Under the pieces are notes generated by a model. The model was not told the origin of the DNA, searched no databases, and was given only the letters and a program-made list of their open reading frames with translations. Made by a program: the position numbers and the translations under genes. 64,000 nt of DNA, taken from positions 67,576-131,575 of the forward strand of contig CAZXCK010000001.1 of the NCBI GenBank assembly GCA_964639225.1. The letters run 5' to 3'. Source of the stretch: CAZXCK01 sp964639225 (lineage in GTDB: Bacteria > Chloroflexota > Anaerolineae > Aggregatilineales > Phototrophicaceae). Positions 44,401-53,981 of the stretch are shown here, piece by piece; the first letter of the stretch is position 1; every line of letters begins with the position of its first letter.

Positions 44401-45189
44401 TTATTGATACTGTCGCATCGCCCTGCGTCCGATGAAATCCGGCAGCAGCAGATTCCCCAGCACAATCAGCCGGTCGAACCAGCGCAGGGTGACTGTCCGC
44501 CGTCGCTGATGCGTGATCTTCACAATATCTGCGGCGACTTTCTCGGTAGGCATCACCGGAATTCCGCCGCCAGTGCGTCCGGCTTTGCCCAGCCGTTTGT
44601 CGTTGAATTCACTCTCGGTACGGCCCACCAGCACATCGGTCACCTGAATGTTGTCCGGTTCCAGTTCCAGCCGCAGCGACCGCGACAGGCTGCTGGCAAA
44701 GGCTTTGCTGGCCGCATACAGCGCCGCATACGGCGACACCATGTTATACACCACCGACGACACCACCACGATATGGCCGCCACGCCCGCCCTGGCGGATC
44801 GCCGGCACCGCCGCCCGGACGCTGTGCAGTACGCCATCCATGTTGGTTCGCAGCAGTGTCTCAATGTCGTCCCAATCGGCCTCTACGACGCTGCCCCGGT
44901 GTCCCAGCCCGGCGTTGGCCACCAGCACATCTAACCGGCCATAAGTCGCCAGTGCTTCGTCAACCGCCGCCTGTAAGTCGTCAAATATCCGCACGTCGGC
45001 GGCCACTGGCAGACAATCACCGTGAGGCGATGGCAGGTCGTCAACGGCGCGCCGCAGGGCGTCCAACCGCTCGACACGTCGCGCCAGCGCCACGACATGC
45101 GTTCCCTCCCGGGCGAAGGCCAGCGCCGTTGCATAGCCGATTCCGCTCGACGCGCCGGTGACTAAAGCGACACGTTCATTTACCGTCAT
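44401..45189 (-). CDS. Short-chain dehydrogenase/reductase
   Basis: A 262-residue Rossmann-fold SDR. It has the NADP-preferring cofactor motif VTGASSGIGYATALAF with ALARR after the second strand, the VANAG motif, catalytic Ser in VVSSVVYN and the YxxxK-type centre YAALYAASKAF. Substrate cannot be predicted. It lies between the DUF4177-like and YbaK genes with short gaps on the same strand. Confidence 0.9.
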   Translation of the reverse strand: MTVNERVALVTGASSGIGYATALAFAREGTHVVALARRVERLDALRRAVDDLPSPHGDCLPVAADVRIFDDLQAAVDEALATYGRLDVLVANAGLGHRGSVVEADWDDIETLLRTNMDGVLHSVRAAVPAIRQGGRGGHIVVVSSVVYNMVSPYAALYAASKAFASSLSRSLRLELEPDNIQVTDVLVGRTESEFNDKRLGKAGRTGGGIPVMPTEKVAADIVKITHQRRRTVTLRWFDRLIVLGNLLLPDFIGRRAMRQYQ

Positions 45190-45219
45190 CGTATCAATCC
45201 GATCGTGGTGAGCACGGCG

Positions 45220-45615
45220 CTAGGATTCATCGTCGAGGTCTGGCGGCAGGATGGATGGCGGCACTGGCATCGACGCGGGCGCAGGCGGCATGGCCTGCTG
45301 CTGGCCGGTCATCGGCGGCTGGACGGGCTGCGCAGCAGGACGGCGGCGCTTGAACACGCAGAAGTAGACGTTGCTCCAGGTGCTGCCCGTGCCATCGAAC
45401 AGGACATCACCTTTACGGCCTACATCGGCCACCGGCTCCATATGAACCAGTTCCCAGCCCTGCCGTCCCAGATGATTCATCTCCGGCATCATGGCTTCGG
45501 CGGCGTATCGAGGGAGCTTTTTGCGTTCCGGGAACTGCCCCTGCAAGAACTCCTTCAATTCCTTATTGTCGATCTCCGCTTTGATGTACGTGGGCAGATA
45601 TTCCCACTGATCCAT
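45220..45615 (-). CDS. DUF4177-like small protein with Pro-rich tail
   Basis: A 131-residue protein: an N-terminal domain with WEYLPTYIKAEIDNKELKEFL and LGRQGWELVHMEPV, ending in VYFCVFKRR, follows the DUF4177 pattern (WEY...GWELV...FKR). A long Pro/Gln/Met-rich tail completes it. No known function. The start MDQWEYL at 45615 has AGGAG upstream, and the gene lies between the mutase and the SDR on the same strand. Confidence 0.65.
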   Translation of the reverse strand: MDQWEYLPTYIKAEIDNKELKEFLQGQFPERKKLPRYAAEAMMPEMNHLGRQGWELVHMEPVADVGRKGDVLFDGTGSTWSNVYFCVFKRRRPAAQPVQPPMTGQQQAMPPAPASMPVPPSILPPDLDDES

Positions 45616-45659
45616 ATCCTGCACTCCTGCTTCAAACGCCACCCAAACGGCCCACCCGA

Positions 45660-47342
45660 TCAGATATGCAGCGGCTCTTCGTACAGACCAAACACCTGTC
45701 GCATCACATCGGTGGTTTCGCCCAGTGTAGCATATGCCCTGGCCGCGTCGATCAGATACGGCATCACGTTGTCGTTGCTTTCGCAGGCCCGCCGCAGCGC
45801 GTTGAGCGTCCGCTCAACGTCGCCCTGGTCACGTTCAGCTCGCACCCGATTCAGCCGTTCGACCTGCCGGTTATACCCGTTGGGGTCCATCTCCAGCATC
45901 GGAATGCGCAGCGGTTCGTCGCTGGCATAGGCGTTGACGCCTACCACCCGCCGCTGACCGGATGCCATCTCCTGGCTGTGACGGTAGCTGGCGTCGGCGA
46001 TTTCCTGCTGGAAGAATCCCGCGTTGATCGCCGGGATTACGCCGCCCAGCGCCTCGACCTGACCAAAATAATCATAGACAGCCGCCTCGGTCTGGTTGGT
46101 CAGCGCCTCGATGTAATAGCTGCCGCCCAGCGGGTCAACCGTGTGTGTGACTCCGCTTTCCTCAGCGATCACCTGCTGCGTGCGCAGCGCAATCGTCACC
46201 GCGTGCTCGCTGGGCAGCGCCAGCGCCTCGTCCAGGCTGTTAGTGTGCAGTGACTGTGTGCCCCCCAGCACCGCCGCCAGCGCCTGGATCGCCACCCGCA
46301 CGATATTGACTTGCGGTTGCTGCGCGGTCAGGCTGACGCCAGCGGTCTGCGTGTGGAAGCGCATCAGCCACGAACGCGAATCCTTTGCGCCCAGCCTATC
46401 GCGCATCTCACGCGCCCAGATACGACGCGCCGCCCGCAGCTTGGCGATTTCCTCGAAAAAATCGTTATGACAGTTAAAAAAGAAGCTGATGCGCGGCGCG
46501 AACGAGTCGATTTCCAGGCCACGCTCCAAAGCCCAGCGCACATATTCCAGACCGTCCAGCAGCGTAAACGCCAGTTCCTGCACGGCAGTGCTGCCTGCCT
46601 CGCGGATGTGATAACCACTGACGCTGATGCTGTTCCACTGTGGCAGATGCTGCGTGGCGTATTCGATCGTATCCGTCACCAGTCGCATCGACGGCTCCGG
46701 CGGGAAAATGAACTCCTTCTGGGCGATATATTCCTTGAGAATGTCGTTTTGCAGCGTGCCGCGCAGTTTCGCCATTGGCACGCCCTGCTGCTCGGCAACA
46801 GCGATGTAATACGCCCAGATGATCGCCGCCGGGCTGTTGATCGTCATGCTGGTGGACACCTGCTCCAGCGGAATGCGATCAAACAGAATCTCCATATCCC
46901 GCAGCGAACTGATGGCCACACCACACTTACCGAACTCGCCCAGCGCCTGCGGCGCGTCGGTATCGTAGCCCATCAGGGTCGGCAGATCAAACGCCACCGA
47001 CAGACCGGTGTTGCCATGGTCCAGCAGATAGCGGAAGCGTTCGTTAGTCTCTTCCGCCGTGCCAAAGCCAGCGAACATGCGCATGGTCCATAACCGCCCG
47101 CGATAGCCGGTCGCGTGAACACCGCGCGTGTAGGGATATTCGCCCGGATTACCCAGATCACGCTCGTAATCGAAATCGCTGATGTCCAGCGGTGTGTACA
47201 GACCATTCACCGGCACACCCGACTCAGTGACAAACGCCTCGGCGCGCTCCGGCAGCCGATCCAGTGAAGGTTTCAGTGTGTTCTTGCCCCATTTATCCTG
47301 CCTGGCCTGTAATTCCTGTAACTTCTTTTTGTCAAAAGTCAT
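45660..47342 (-). CDS. Methylmalonyl-CoA mutase, large-subunit family
   Basis: A 560-residue acyl-CoA mutase catalytic subunit. It carries the TIM-barrel substrate domain (YPYTRGVHATGYRGRLWTMRMFAGFGTAEETNERFRYLL, LSVAFDLPTLMGYD, QNDILKEYIAQKEFIFPPEPSMRL, SVSGYHIREAGS) but no C-terminal B12-binding domain, so a separate small subunit should exist. None lies in this window. Such two-subunit enzymes isomerise methylmalonyl-CoA to succinyl-CoA, or isobutyryl- or ethylmalonyl-type substrates. GGAG precedes the ATG. First gene of a four-gene run. Confidence 0.92.
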   Translation of the reverse strand: MTFDKKKLQELQARQDKWGKNTLKPSLDRLPERAEAFVTESGVPVNGLYTPLDISDFDYERDLGNPGEYPYTRGVHATGYRGRLWTMRMFAGFGTAEETNERFRYLLDHGNTGLSVAFDLPTLMGYDTDAPQALGEFGKCGVAISSLRDMEILFDRIPLEQVSTSMTINSPAAIIWAYYIAVAEQQGVPMAKLRGTLQNDILKEYIAQKEFIFPPEPSMRLVTDTIEYATQHLPQWNSISVSGYHIREAGSTAVQELAFTLLDGLEYVRWALERGLEIDSFAPRISFFFNCHNDFFEEIAKLRAARRIWAREMRDRLGAKDSRSWLMRFHTQTAGVSLTAQQPQVNIVRVAIQALAAVLGGTQSLHTNSLDEALALPSEHAVTIALRTQQVIAEESGVTHTVDPLGGSYYIEALTNQTEAAVYDYFGQVEALGGVIPAINAGFFQQEIADASYRHSQEMASGQRRVVGVNAYASDEPLRIPMLEMDPNGYNRQVERLNRVRAERDQGDVERTLNALRRACESNDNVMPYLIDAARAYATLGETTDVMRQVFGLYEEPLHI

Positions 47343-47520
47343 CGAAACAACTCCTCAAAGTCCTATTTTCCCGTAACACCATCACCCATCAGGCACGATC
47401 CACCAATACACGTTACCTTGCGATTATACTATCGGCTCGATCAGTTACCCAACATCCACCTCAGATAGTAGTTTACACATAAATTTGATAATACAAACAT
47501 TGAGTAATCTTTAAGAATAC

Positions 47521-47549
47521 TTAACACAATCATAAATATCGGTTAAAAT
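47521..47549 (+). promoter_or_regulatory. Promoter of the CHAD gene
   Basis: TTAACA (47521-47526) and TAAAAT (47544-47549) lie exactly 17 bases apart in an AT-rich stretch. Transcription would start only about six bases ahead of the proposed GTG start of the gene. Confidence 0.7.
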
Positions 47550-47562
47550 CATAGGGATTGTC

Positions 47563-48600
47563 GTGAACTCAGATGACGAGAATGATGATGGAGGAAACCC
47601 AACGGTGGAAGACCCTATTGTAGACGATGACTCGCTGGCAGCAGAATCACTTGTCGAAACCCTGCGCGCTCAGATTGTACCAGTAGACCCCGAAGATACG
47701 ATGGCCGAAGCAGGCCGCAAAATCCTGCTGGCGGATTTCGTGCAGATGCTCGAACACGAGGCTGGCAGCCGCATAGGCGAAGACATCGAACACGTCCACC
47801 AGATGCGCGTGGCCACGCGCCGCATGCGCAGCGCATTTCGTCTGTTGGAAGCATACTACAAACCCGGAGCCATCCAGCCTTATATACAGGGGCTGCGCCA
47901 GATCGCCCGGCGGTTGGGCAAAATCCGCGATCTGGATGTGATGATCGACGATTTGCAGCAGTACCAGGCTAAACAGCCCCCGGAACACGAGCATGTCTTC
48001 GACTCGATTATCGAACGTCTGGACAAGCGCCGCCGCCGCGCCCGCAAAAAGTTCGTCCGCTTTCTCGACAGCCCGGACTACCAGACTTTCGTCGAGCAGT
48101 ACGCGCGCTTTCTGACGAAAGTGGGCAAAGGTGCGCGTTCACAGGATGCCGACGGCGTTGTGCCCTACCAGGTACGCCACGTCCTGCCGACGATTATTCA
48201 CCAGCATCTGGCCGATGTCCGCGCCTACGATACGGTAATCGACAATCGGGACCAGCTTACCCTGCACGCCCTGCGCATTGAGTTTAAGCGGCTGCGTTAT
48301 GCCATCACCTATTTCACCGATGTACTGGGGACATCGGCCAGGAACTACATCTCCGAAATCAAGAAGATGCAGGATTACCTGGGACGCCTCAACGATGCGT
48401 ATGTAGCCGTCCACCGGCTCCAGGCGCTGCTGGACGAAGACAAGCTGACCGACGAGCAAATCGCGCTCATCCAGAGCTACATCGAACAACTCGAAGCCGA
48501 GCAGCAACGGCGCATTACCGATTTCCCGGAAGTGTGGCAGCAGTTCAACAAACGCAACATCCAGGCGAAGCTTTCAAACGCGCTGCTGGTTCTGCGTTGA
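47563..48600 (+). CDS. CHAD-domain protein
   Basis: A 345-residue soluble protein. The CHAD domain occupies about residues 55-330, with the recurring HxMRVATRRMR/HALRIEFKRLRYAITYF motifs of basic and His residues. CHAD proteins bind inorganic polyphosphate and often associate with it; some are linked to a CYTH triphosphatase, absent here. The N-terminal 40 residues are acidic and probably disordered. The start is a GTG; no ATG in frame offers an equally good N-terminus. Fate of the gene: the next gene is on the opposite strand. Confidence 0.88.
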   Translation: MNSDDENDDGGNPTVEDPIVDDDSLAAESLVETLRAQIVPVDPEDTMAEAGRKILLADFVQMLEHEAGSRIGEDIEHVHQMRVATRRMRSAFRLLEAYYKPGAIQPYIQGLRQIARRLGKIRDLDVMIDDLQQYQAKQPPEHEHVFDSIIERLDKRRRRARKKFVRFLDSPDYQTFVEQYARFLTKVGKGARSQDADGVVPYQVRHVLPTIIHQHLADVRAYDTVIDNRDQLTLHALRIEFKRLRYAITYFTDVLGTSARNYISEIKKMQDYLGRLNDAYVAVHRLQALLDEDKLTDEQIALIQSYIEQLEAEQQRRITDFPEVWQQFNKRNIQAKLSNALLVLR

Positions 48601-48608
48601 TCCGCATT

Positions 48609-49910
48609 CTAATTACTCGCCGGGACCGGCTCGGTCCGGTCCCGGCGGGCGATGCTCACCAGGCGCGTCACGCCGGCTCCCAGCAGCAGGCCCAGCGCCG
48701 GATAGGCCATCAGGTAATAACGCTGCCATTCCAGCGGAGTCAGGATCACGGTCGTGAGCAGCATTGCCACCACCCAGACACCCACGACCCAGCGCGCCGC
48801 CCGATCACCAGATAAACCCCGCAGCAGTGACCAACCACCAAAGCTGGCCAATATCAGCACGACCAACCCACCTGGAAGCGACCCGCCGATACTCACACCA
48901 CGCAGCGGCGACGATTCGTAACGGTCAATCTGGCTGGAGATATAACCAGACCAGGCTGGCGCTTCAAAATACTGAGGGCGTACAATCAGCAACTGACGGG
49001 CCGCGCCCGCCAACTGGTCAACAGGGCCGTCATAGCCACCGAAGGCGGCCACCTGCCCGTCGAGGATGCCAGTCCGCGCATCCAGCGCCTGCCCTATCCG
49101 CTGTATCGGGTCATCCCACCACTGCGGATGCAGCGCGAAAAAGACCAGAAGCGCCAGCATCCCGGCAGTCGCCAACTGAACGAACAAACGTGGCGCATTC
49201 CTGGCGTTCCACGCAAACGCCATGGCGGCGCCAAAGACGGCCACCAGCGTGAATCCTGCCGGATGCTTGGCGGCCAGCGCCAGGCCACCACATACACCCA
49301 GCCCCAGCGCAGCCGACCACCGGCGGCTTCGCAGCAGCCAGATGGCCGCCAGCACCACCAACAGACTGAACAACACCAGCCCTCCCTCGAACATGGCTCG
49401 GCGCCCGTTGAGCAACAGCGCGGGGTTCAGCGCATAGTACAGGCTGGCGACATAGGCCACGCCACGCCCGCCCAACATGCGACCGATGGCAAACAGTGCC
49501 ACCACACCCGCTGCCAGCATCAACGCCGAGGGCCAGCGCCCCAGCATCAGCAGACGGTCACCGGGCGCGTGGCCAGTCGTCTGGTTATAGTGCCAGTCCG
49601 CGCCCCAGTCCCACTGTTCGTTGATCTGTTCGGTGGTGTAGCCGTTGAGATGCCACGAAAGGCCGATGAGATACTTGGTCAGCGAACCGGTAATCAACCG
49701 CATATGCTGCTCAGTCGCGTTGACCGGGGGTTCCTGGTAACGCACGCGATCCAGTTCGCCGTCGAGGTAGATGTAGCCGTAATCGCGGCTCATCCAGATC
49801 GTCGTCGACTCGTCGCCATGAAACGGGACCAGGGCTGTTCCCGCGAGGATATAACCCGCCAGCACCAACAGATAAAGCGCATCGAGCCAACCCGTTTTCA
49901 GGCGTGTCAT
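48609..49910 (-). CDS. GT39-like membrane glycosyltransferase (PMT family)
   Basis: A 433-residue polytopic membrane protein of the ArnT/PMT type. The first periplasmic loop has the catalytic-looking PFHGDESTTIW, the Asp-Glu pair typical of GT39. Many hydrophobic segments follow (ALMLAAGVVALFAIGRML, VVLAAIWLLR, MLALLVFFALHP). Such enzymes add sugars from polyprenyl-phosphate donors to proteins or lipids outside the cell. The ATG at 49910 overlaps the EamA stop codon (ATGA), so translation is coupled. An earlier start at 50006 would lie inside the EamA gene. Confidence 0.8.
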   Translation of the reverse strand: MTRLKTGWLDALYLLVLAGYILAGTALVPFHGDESTTIWMSRDYGYIYLDGELDRVRYQEPPVNATEQHMRLITGSLTKYLIGLSWHLNGYTTEQINEQWDWGADWHYNQTTGHAPGDRLLMLGRWPSALMLAAGVVALFAIGRMLGGRGVAYVASLYYALNPALLLNGRRAMFEGGLVLFSLLVVLAAIWLLRSRRWSAALGLGVCGGLALAAKHPAGFTLVAVFGAAMAFAWNARNAPRLFVQLATAGMLALLVFFALHPQWWDDPIQRIGQALDARTGILDGQVAAFGGYDGPVDQLAGAARQLLIVRPQYFEAPAWSGYISSQIDRYESSPLRGVSIGGSLPGGLVVLILASFGGWSLLRGLSGDRAARWVVGVWVVAMLLTTVILTPLEWQRYYLMAYPALGLLLGAGVTRLVSIARRDRTEPVPASN

Positions 49911-50848
49911 GGGTTCAACCGCTTCAATGTTCGGCTGGCACGGGACTGTCCCACACTGGCGACCAGCACACCTGTCATGATGATCGCGCCGCCAACGACC
50001 TGCCACACCCCCGGCATTTCGGCGAACACGAAATAGGCCACAATGGTACTCAACACCGGCTCCAACTGCGTCGAGATACTCACATACGTCGCCGGGAGAT
50101 AGGCCAGCGCATAATTCAGAAAGGTATGGCCGATCAACTGTGGCATCAGCGCGACGGCTACCACCCAGCCATAACCCGCCGCGCTGTAACCGGCGACCTC
50201 GGTCCCGGTGAGCAGCAATCCAGCCAGCAGAAACAGCGCACCCGTTCCATAGACCAGCCAGATGTACGGCGTCAGCGCCAGTGTAGCCCGCAGTTTGCGT
50301 CCAACGACCAGATACACCGCCACCGCCACCGCGCCCAGCAGCGCCAGCGTGCCGCCCAGCAGCGGCCTGCTCGATACGCCGCCATCATCACCGTTAACGG
50401 CGATCATCGTGCCGCCGATCAGCACAATCAGCAGTCCCAGCAGCACCGCCGCTGGCAACCGGGTCCGCAGGAAGACCCGCTCCAGCAACGCCACCCAGAT
50501 CGGTGTCGTCGTCACCAGTACCACCGAGATCAGCACGGTCGTATACTCCAGCGACGTCACCCAGGTGGCGAAGTGCGCCGCCAGGAAAAACCCGCCCAGC
50601 AGAATCAACAACACGTCCCGACGTTCCAGCCGCCGGACCTGTGCGCGATAATCTGGCCGGCGCAGTACCATGAGGGTAAGCAGCAGCGCCGCAATCGACA
50701 ACCGTCCAGCGGCGACAGTCAGCGATGGCAGCCCCTCGCCCTGCGCCAGCCGGATAAAAATCGCCCCCAGCGAGACCGCTGCCACTCCCACCAACAAACC
50801 GAGATACGCGCGCACGGGTGTGCTTTCCTGAGCGATAACCTGTTCCAC
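49907..50848 (-). CDS. EamA-family (DMT superfamily) transporter
   Basis: A 313-residue protein with ten hydrophobic segments in two EamA repeats. Visible motifs: SLGAIFIRLAQGEGLPSLTVAAGRLSIAALLL in the first half, FAEMPGVWQVVGGAIIMTGV at the end of the second. It may export metabolites or nucleotide sugars. Being translationally coupled to the glycosyltransferase suggests it supplies or moves a lipid- or sugar-type substrate. The GTG start at 50848 has AGAGG upstream; the reading frame stays open further upstream but has no better start. Confidence 0.85.
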   Translation of the reverse strand: MEQVIAQESTPVRAYLGLLVGVAAVSLGAIFIRLAQGEGLPSLTVAAGRLSIAALLLTLMVLRRPDYRAQVRRLERRDVLLILLGGFFLAAHFATWVTSLEYTTVLISVVLVTTTPIWVALLERVFLRTRLPAAVLLGLLIVLIGGTMIAVNGDDGGVSSRPLLGGTLALLGAVAVAVYLVVGRKLRATLALTPYIWLVYGTGALFLLAGLLLTGTEVAGYSAAGYGWVVAVALMPQLIGHTFLNYALAYLPATYVSISTQLEPVLSTIVAYFVFAEMPGVWQVVGGAIIMTGVLVASVGQSRASRTLKRLNP

Positions 50849-50944
50849 AATACCTCTTTGAGCAGGGCCATCCAGCCGACAGTGGCGTAATCCTAACACC
50901 TGGATCGGCCTTCGCAAAGAGACCGCTTTTTAAGGGGACTCTCA

Positions 50945-50972
50945 TTGTACGGGCCAGTGCTGTTTAGATAAT
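50945..50972 (+). promoter_or_regulatory. Candidate promoter of the superoxide dismutase gene
   Basis: TTGTAC (50945-50950) and GATAAT (50967-50972) lie 16 bases apart. The start codon is about 68 bases downstream. Confidence 0.55.
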
Positions 50973-51039
50973 TCTTATGCCGTTCATCTACAATATGATT
51001 GTTTGACTCTTTACTTCTACATCGCAAAAGGAGATTACC

Positions 51040-51642
<603 letters not shown>

Positions 51643-51671
51643 GGCAAAAGCAATTCACAGGTTAGCAAAAT

Positions 51672-51697
51672 GGCGCTACAATACGTAGCGCCTTTTG
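51672..51697 (+). terminator. Intrinsic terminator of the superoxide dismutase gene
   Basis: A perfect 8-bp stem (GGCGCTAC and complement) around five bases is followed by TTTTGT. Confidence 0.85.
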
Positions 51698-51778
51698 TAT
51701 TCGCTGCACATCCTCAAGTTCGCAGCTCAACCAAATGATTTGTTTAACAGAGCCTATTCAATTAAGGAGCCTGTATAC

Positions 51779-53179
51779 ATGACCGAGTATCGCATAGAGA
51801 GAGACTCCCTGGGCGAGGTGCAAGTCCCCGCCAACGCCTACTACGCGGCCCAGACCCAGCGCGCCGTGATGAACTTCCCCGTCAGTGGCATGAAGCCCTG
51901 GCCGGCTTTCGTGTGGAGCATGGCCGTCATCAAGCGGGCCGCCGCTGAAGTTCACCGTGACCTGGGCCTGCTGGACACCAAACTCGCCGACGCCATTATG
52001 CAGGCAGCGGATGAAGTCATCGAAGGCAAACACAACGATCATTTCGTTGTTGATCCCTTCCAGGCTGGCGCTGGCACCAGCCACAACATGAACATCAACG
52101 AGGTCATCGCCAATCGCGCCAACGAAATCCTGGGCTACGCCCTGGATTCCGCCGACAAGCCCGTCAACCCCAACGATCATGTCAACATGGCGCAAAGCAC
52201 CAACGACACCATCCCCACCGCCATTCGTCTGGGGGTGCTGTGGCGGCTGGACGAACTGATCGACACGCTCCAGCATTTCGTCGACGAGAACAACAAGAAC
52301 GCCAAAGCGTGGGATGATATTGTTAAATCCGGGCGCACGCACCTGCAGGACGCCGTTCCGATTCGGCTGGGCCAGGAAGTCGGCGCGTGGAGCAAAGCGA
52401 TTGAGCGCGCCATCGACAAGGTAAAATTCGCCGCCGAGGGCCTGCGCCGGTTGGGTATCGGCGGTACGGCTGCCGGTTCCGGCCTCAACGCCCACCCCGA
52501 ATATCACAGCCGCATGGTGAAGAAGCTCACCGAGCTGACCGGCCTGAAGCTCTACGAGTCGGACGATCTGTTCGAGTCGATGCAGTCGATGCAGGACGCC
52601 GTGTTCTTCTCCGGCGCGCTGCGCACGGTCGCCCAGGAGTTCACCCGTATCGCCAACGACATCCGCCTGTTGTCGGCTGGCCCCACCACCGGCATCGCCG
52701 AGCTGACCTGCCCGCCGGTCCAGCCTGGCTCGTCGATTATGCCCGGCAAGGTCAACCCGGTACTGGCCGAGATGCTCAACCAGACGATGTATCACGTCAT
52801 GGGCAGCGATCACACCGTCAATATGTCGGGCATGTCGGGCCAGTTTGAACTGAACGTGATGATGCCCATCATCGCCCACAATCTCAACGAGATGATGCAG
52901 GTCATCATCGGTTCGGTGCGCGCTTTCACCGACAAACTGATCGTCGGCCTTCAGCCCAACAAAGAACAGGCCGAGCACTGGCTGGAGCGCAATCCCATCC
53001 TGGTGACCGCGCTCAACCCCATCATCGGCTACAATCGCGGTGCCGAAGTTGCCAAGAAATCGCTGGCCGAGAATAAGAGCGTGCGCCAGGTCGTGCTTGA
53101 AATGGGACTGATGACCGAAGATGAACTGGACAAAGCTCTCGACGCCCGCAAAATGACCGAAGGCGGTATCCACAAGTAA
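51779..53179 (+). CDS. fumC: Class II fumarate hydratase
   Basis: Interconverts fumarate and malate in the TCA cycle. The start MTEYRIERDSLGEVQVPANAYYAAQTQRA at 51779 with AAGGAG upstream gives 466 residues, normal for FumC. Landmarks are SGRTHLQDAVPIRLGQE, the GGTAAGSGLNAHPEY region and the catalytic loop GSSIMPGKVNPV. The enzyme belongs to the aspartase/fumarase superfamily; fumarase is preferred because of the TQRAVMNFPVSG N-terminus, although aspartase is the main alternative. Confidence 0.9.
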   Translation: MTEYRIERDSLGEVQVPANAYYAAQTQRAVMNFPVSGMKPWPAFVWSMAVIKRAAAEVHRDLGLLDTKLADAIMQAADEVIEGKHNDHFVVDPFQAGAGTSHNMNINEVIANRANEILGYALDSADKPVNPNDHVNMAQSTNDTIPTAIRLGVLWRLDELIDTLQHFVDENNKNAKAWDDIVKSGRTHLQDAVPIRLGQEVGAWSKAIERAIDKVKFAAEGLRRLGIGGTAAGSGLNAHPEYHSRMVKKLTELTGLKLYESDDLFESMQSMQDAVFFSGALRTVAQEFTRIANDIRLLSAGPTTGIAELTCPPVQPGSSIMPGKVNPVLAEMLNQTMYHVMGSDHTVNMSGMSGQFELNVMMPIIAHNLNEMMQVIIGSVRAFTDKLIVGLQPNKEQAEHWLERNPILVTALNPIIGYNRGAEVAKKSLAENKSVRQVVLEMGLMTEDELDKALDARKMTEGGIHK

Positions 53180-53200
53180 GCTGATTCACCACGATTTCGG

Positions 53201-53232
53201 AACCGGGGCGCGTACAATCGCCCCGGTTTTTG
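53201..53232 (+). terminator. Intrinsic terminator after fumC
   Basis: A perfect 10-bp stem (AACCGGGGCG and complement) around eight bases is followed by TTTTTGT. Confidence 0.9.
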
Positions 53233-53334
53233 TTACAGGAACTGGCGAAACGTTTGCCAAAAGTGTTAAGGTTGGCTCCGTTAATCATCGCGCTGATGAC
53301 CAGCGTGTAACTCTATCATACAGAGAGGTTGAGT

Positions 53335-53913
53335 ATGGACCGAGATCAAGCCTGGGCAATCGTCGAGGCTTACACTGAGAGCGCGACCCTCAGGCGTCAC
53401 ATGCTGGCCGTCGAAGCCGCTATGCGTGCTTATGCACCGCGCTTCAACGGCGACCCGGACCTGTGGGGAGTCGTGGGACTGCTGCACGACTTTGACTATG
53501 AAAAATATCCCGACATCTCGACCGAGGGGCATCCCGTCGTCGGTTCGAAGATTCTGCGCGAGCAGGGGGTCTCGGAGACGATTATTCGCGCCATTCTAGC
53601 GCACGCCAGCGAAATCACCGGTGTGCAGCCAGAGTCCGACATGGAAAAGACGCTGGTGGCTGTCGACGAACTGACCGGCTTTCTGGTGGCGGTGGCGCTG
53701 GTGCGGCCTTCTGGCAGCATCCTCGACGTTAAGCTGAAGTCCGTCAAGAAGAAGTGGAAAGACAAAGCGTTCGCGGCACCGGTCAATCGCGGCGAGATCG
53801 AGCACGCGGCAGCGGCCCTGGGCATTCCCCTGGACGAGCACATCCAGATCGTCCTGGAAGCCATGCAGGCCAGCGCCGATACGCTGGGCCTCACCGGCCA
53901 ACCGAGTGCATAA
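53335..53913 (+). CDS. HD-domain protein
   Basis: A 192-residue single HD domain. The metal ligands are seen as His22 (ATLRRHMLAVEAAM), the His-Asp pair in LLHDFDYEKYPD, and later His residues in the GHPVVGSK and ILAHAS segments, which matches the HDIG-type signature. Members of this subfamily are metal-dependent phosphohydrolases of unknown substrate, probably nucleotide-like. ATG at 53335 with GAGAGG upstream was preferred to TTG two codons earlier. Followed by the 53921 terminator. Confidence 0.85.
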   Translation: MDRDQAWAIVEAYTESATLRRHMLAVEAAMRAYAPRFNGDPDLWGVVGLLHDFDYEKYPDISTEGHPVVGSKILREQGVSETIIRAILAHASEITGVQPESDMEKTLVAVDELTGFLVAVALVRPSGSILDVKLKSVKKKWKDKAFAAPVNRGEIEHAAAALGIPLDEHIQIVLEAMQASADTLGLTGQPSA

Positions 53914-53920
53914 CCTACAC

Positions 53921-53959
53921 AACAGCAGGCGATCAACCATCAGGATCGCCTGCTGTTTT
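53921..53959. terminator. Terminator between convergent genes
   Basis: A 14-bp stem (AACAGCAGGCGATC and complement) is followed on the plus strand by TTTTC. The minus side is less T-rich, so the main direction is probably plus. Confidence 0.75.
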
Positions 53960-53981
53960 CAGATCAGAACCGGCGCCAGCT

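Noticed and set aside
49128..50890. Two long plus-strand open frames opposite the glycosyltransferase and EamA genes
   Set aside because: Gln/His/Arg-rich shadow products, antisense to well-supported membrane proteins.
51758..53173. A 471-codon open frame on the minus strand inside fumC
   Set aside because: Antisense shadow of fumC; its product is His/Gly/Gln-rich and lacks any family motif.
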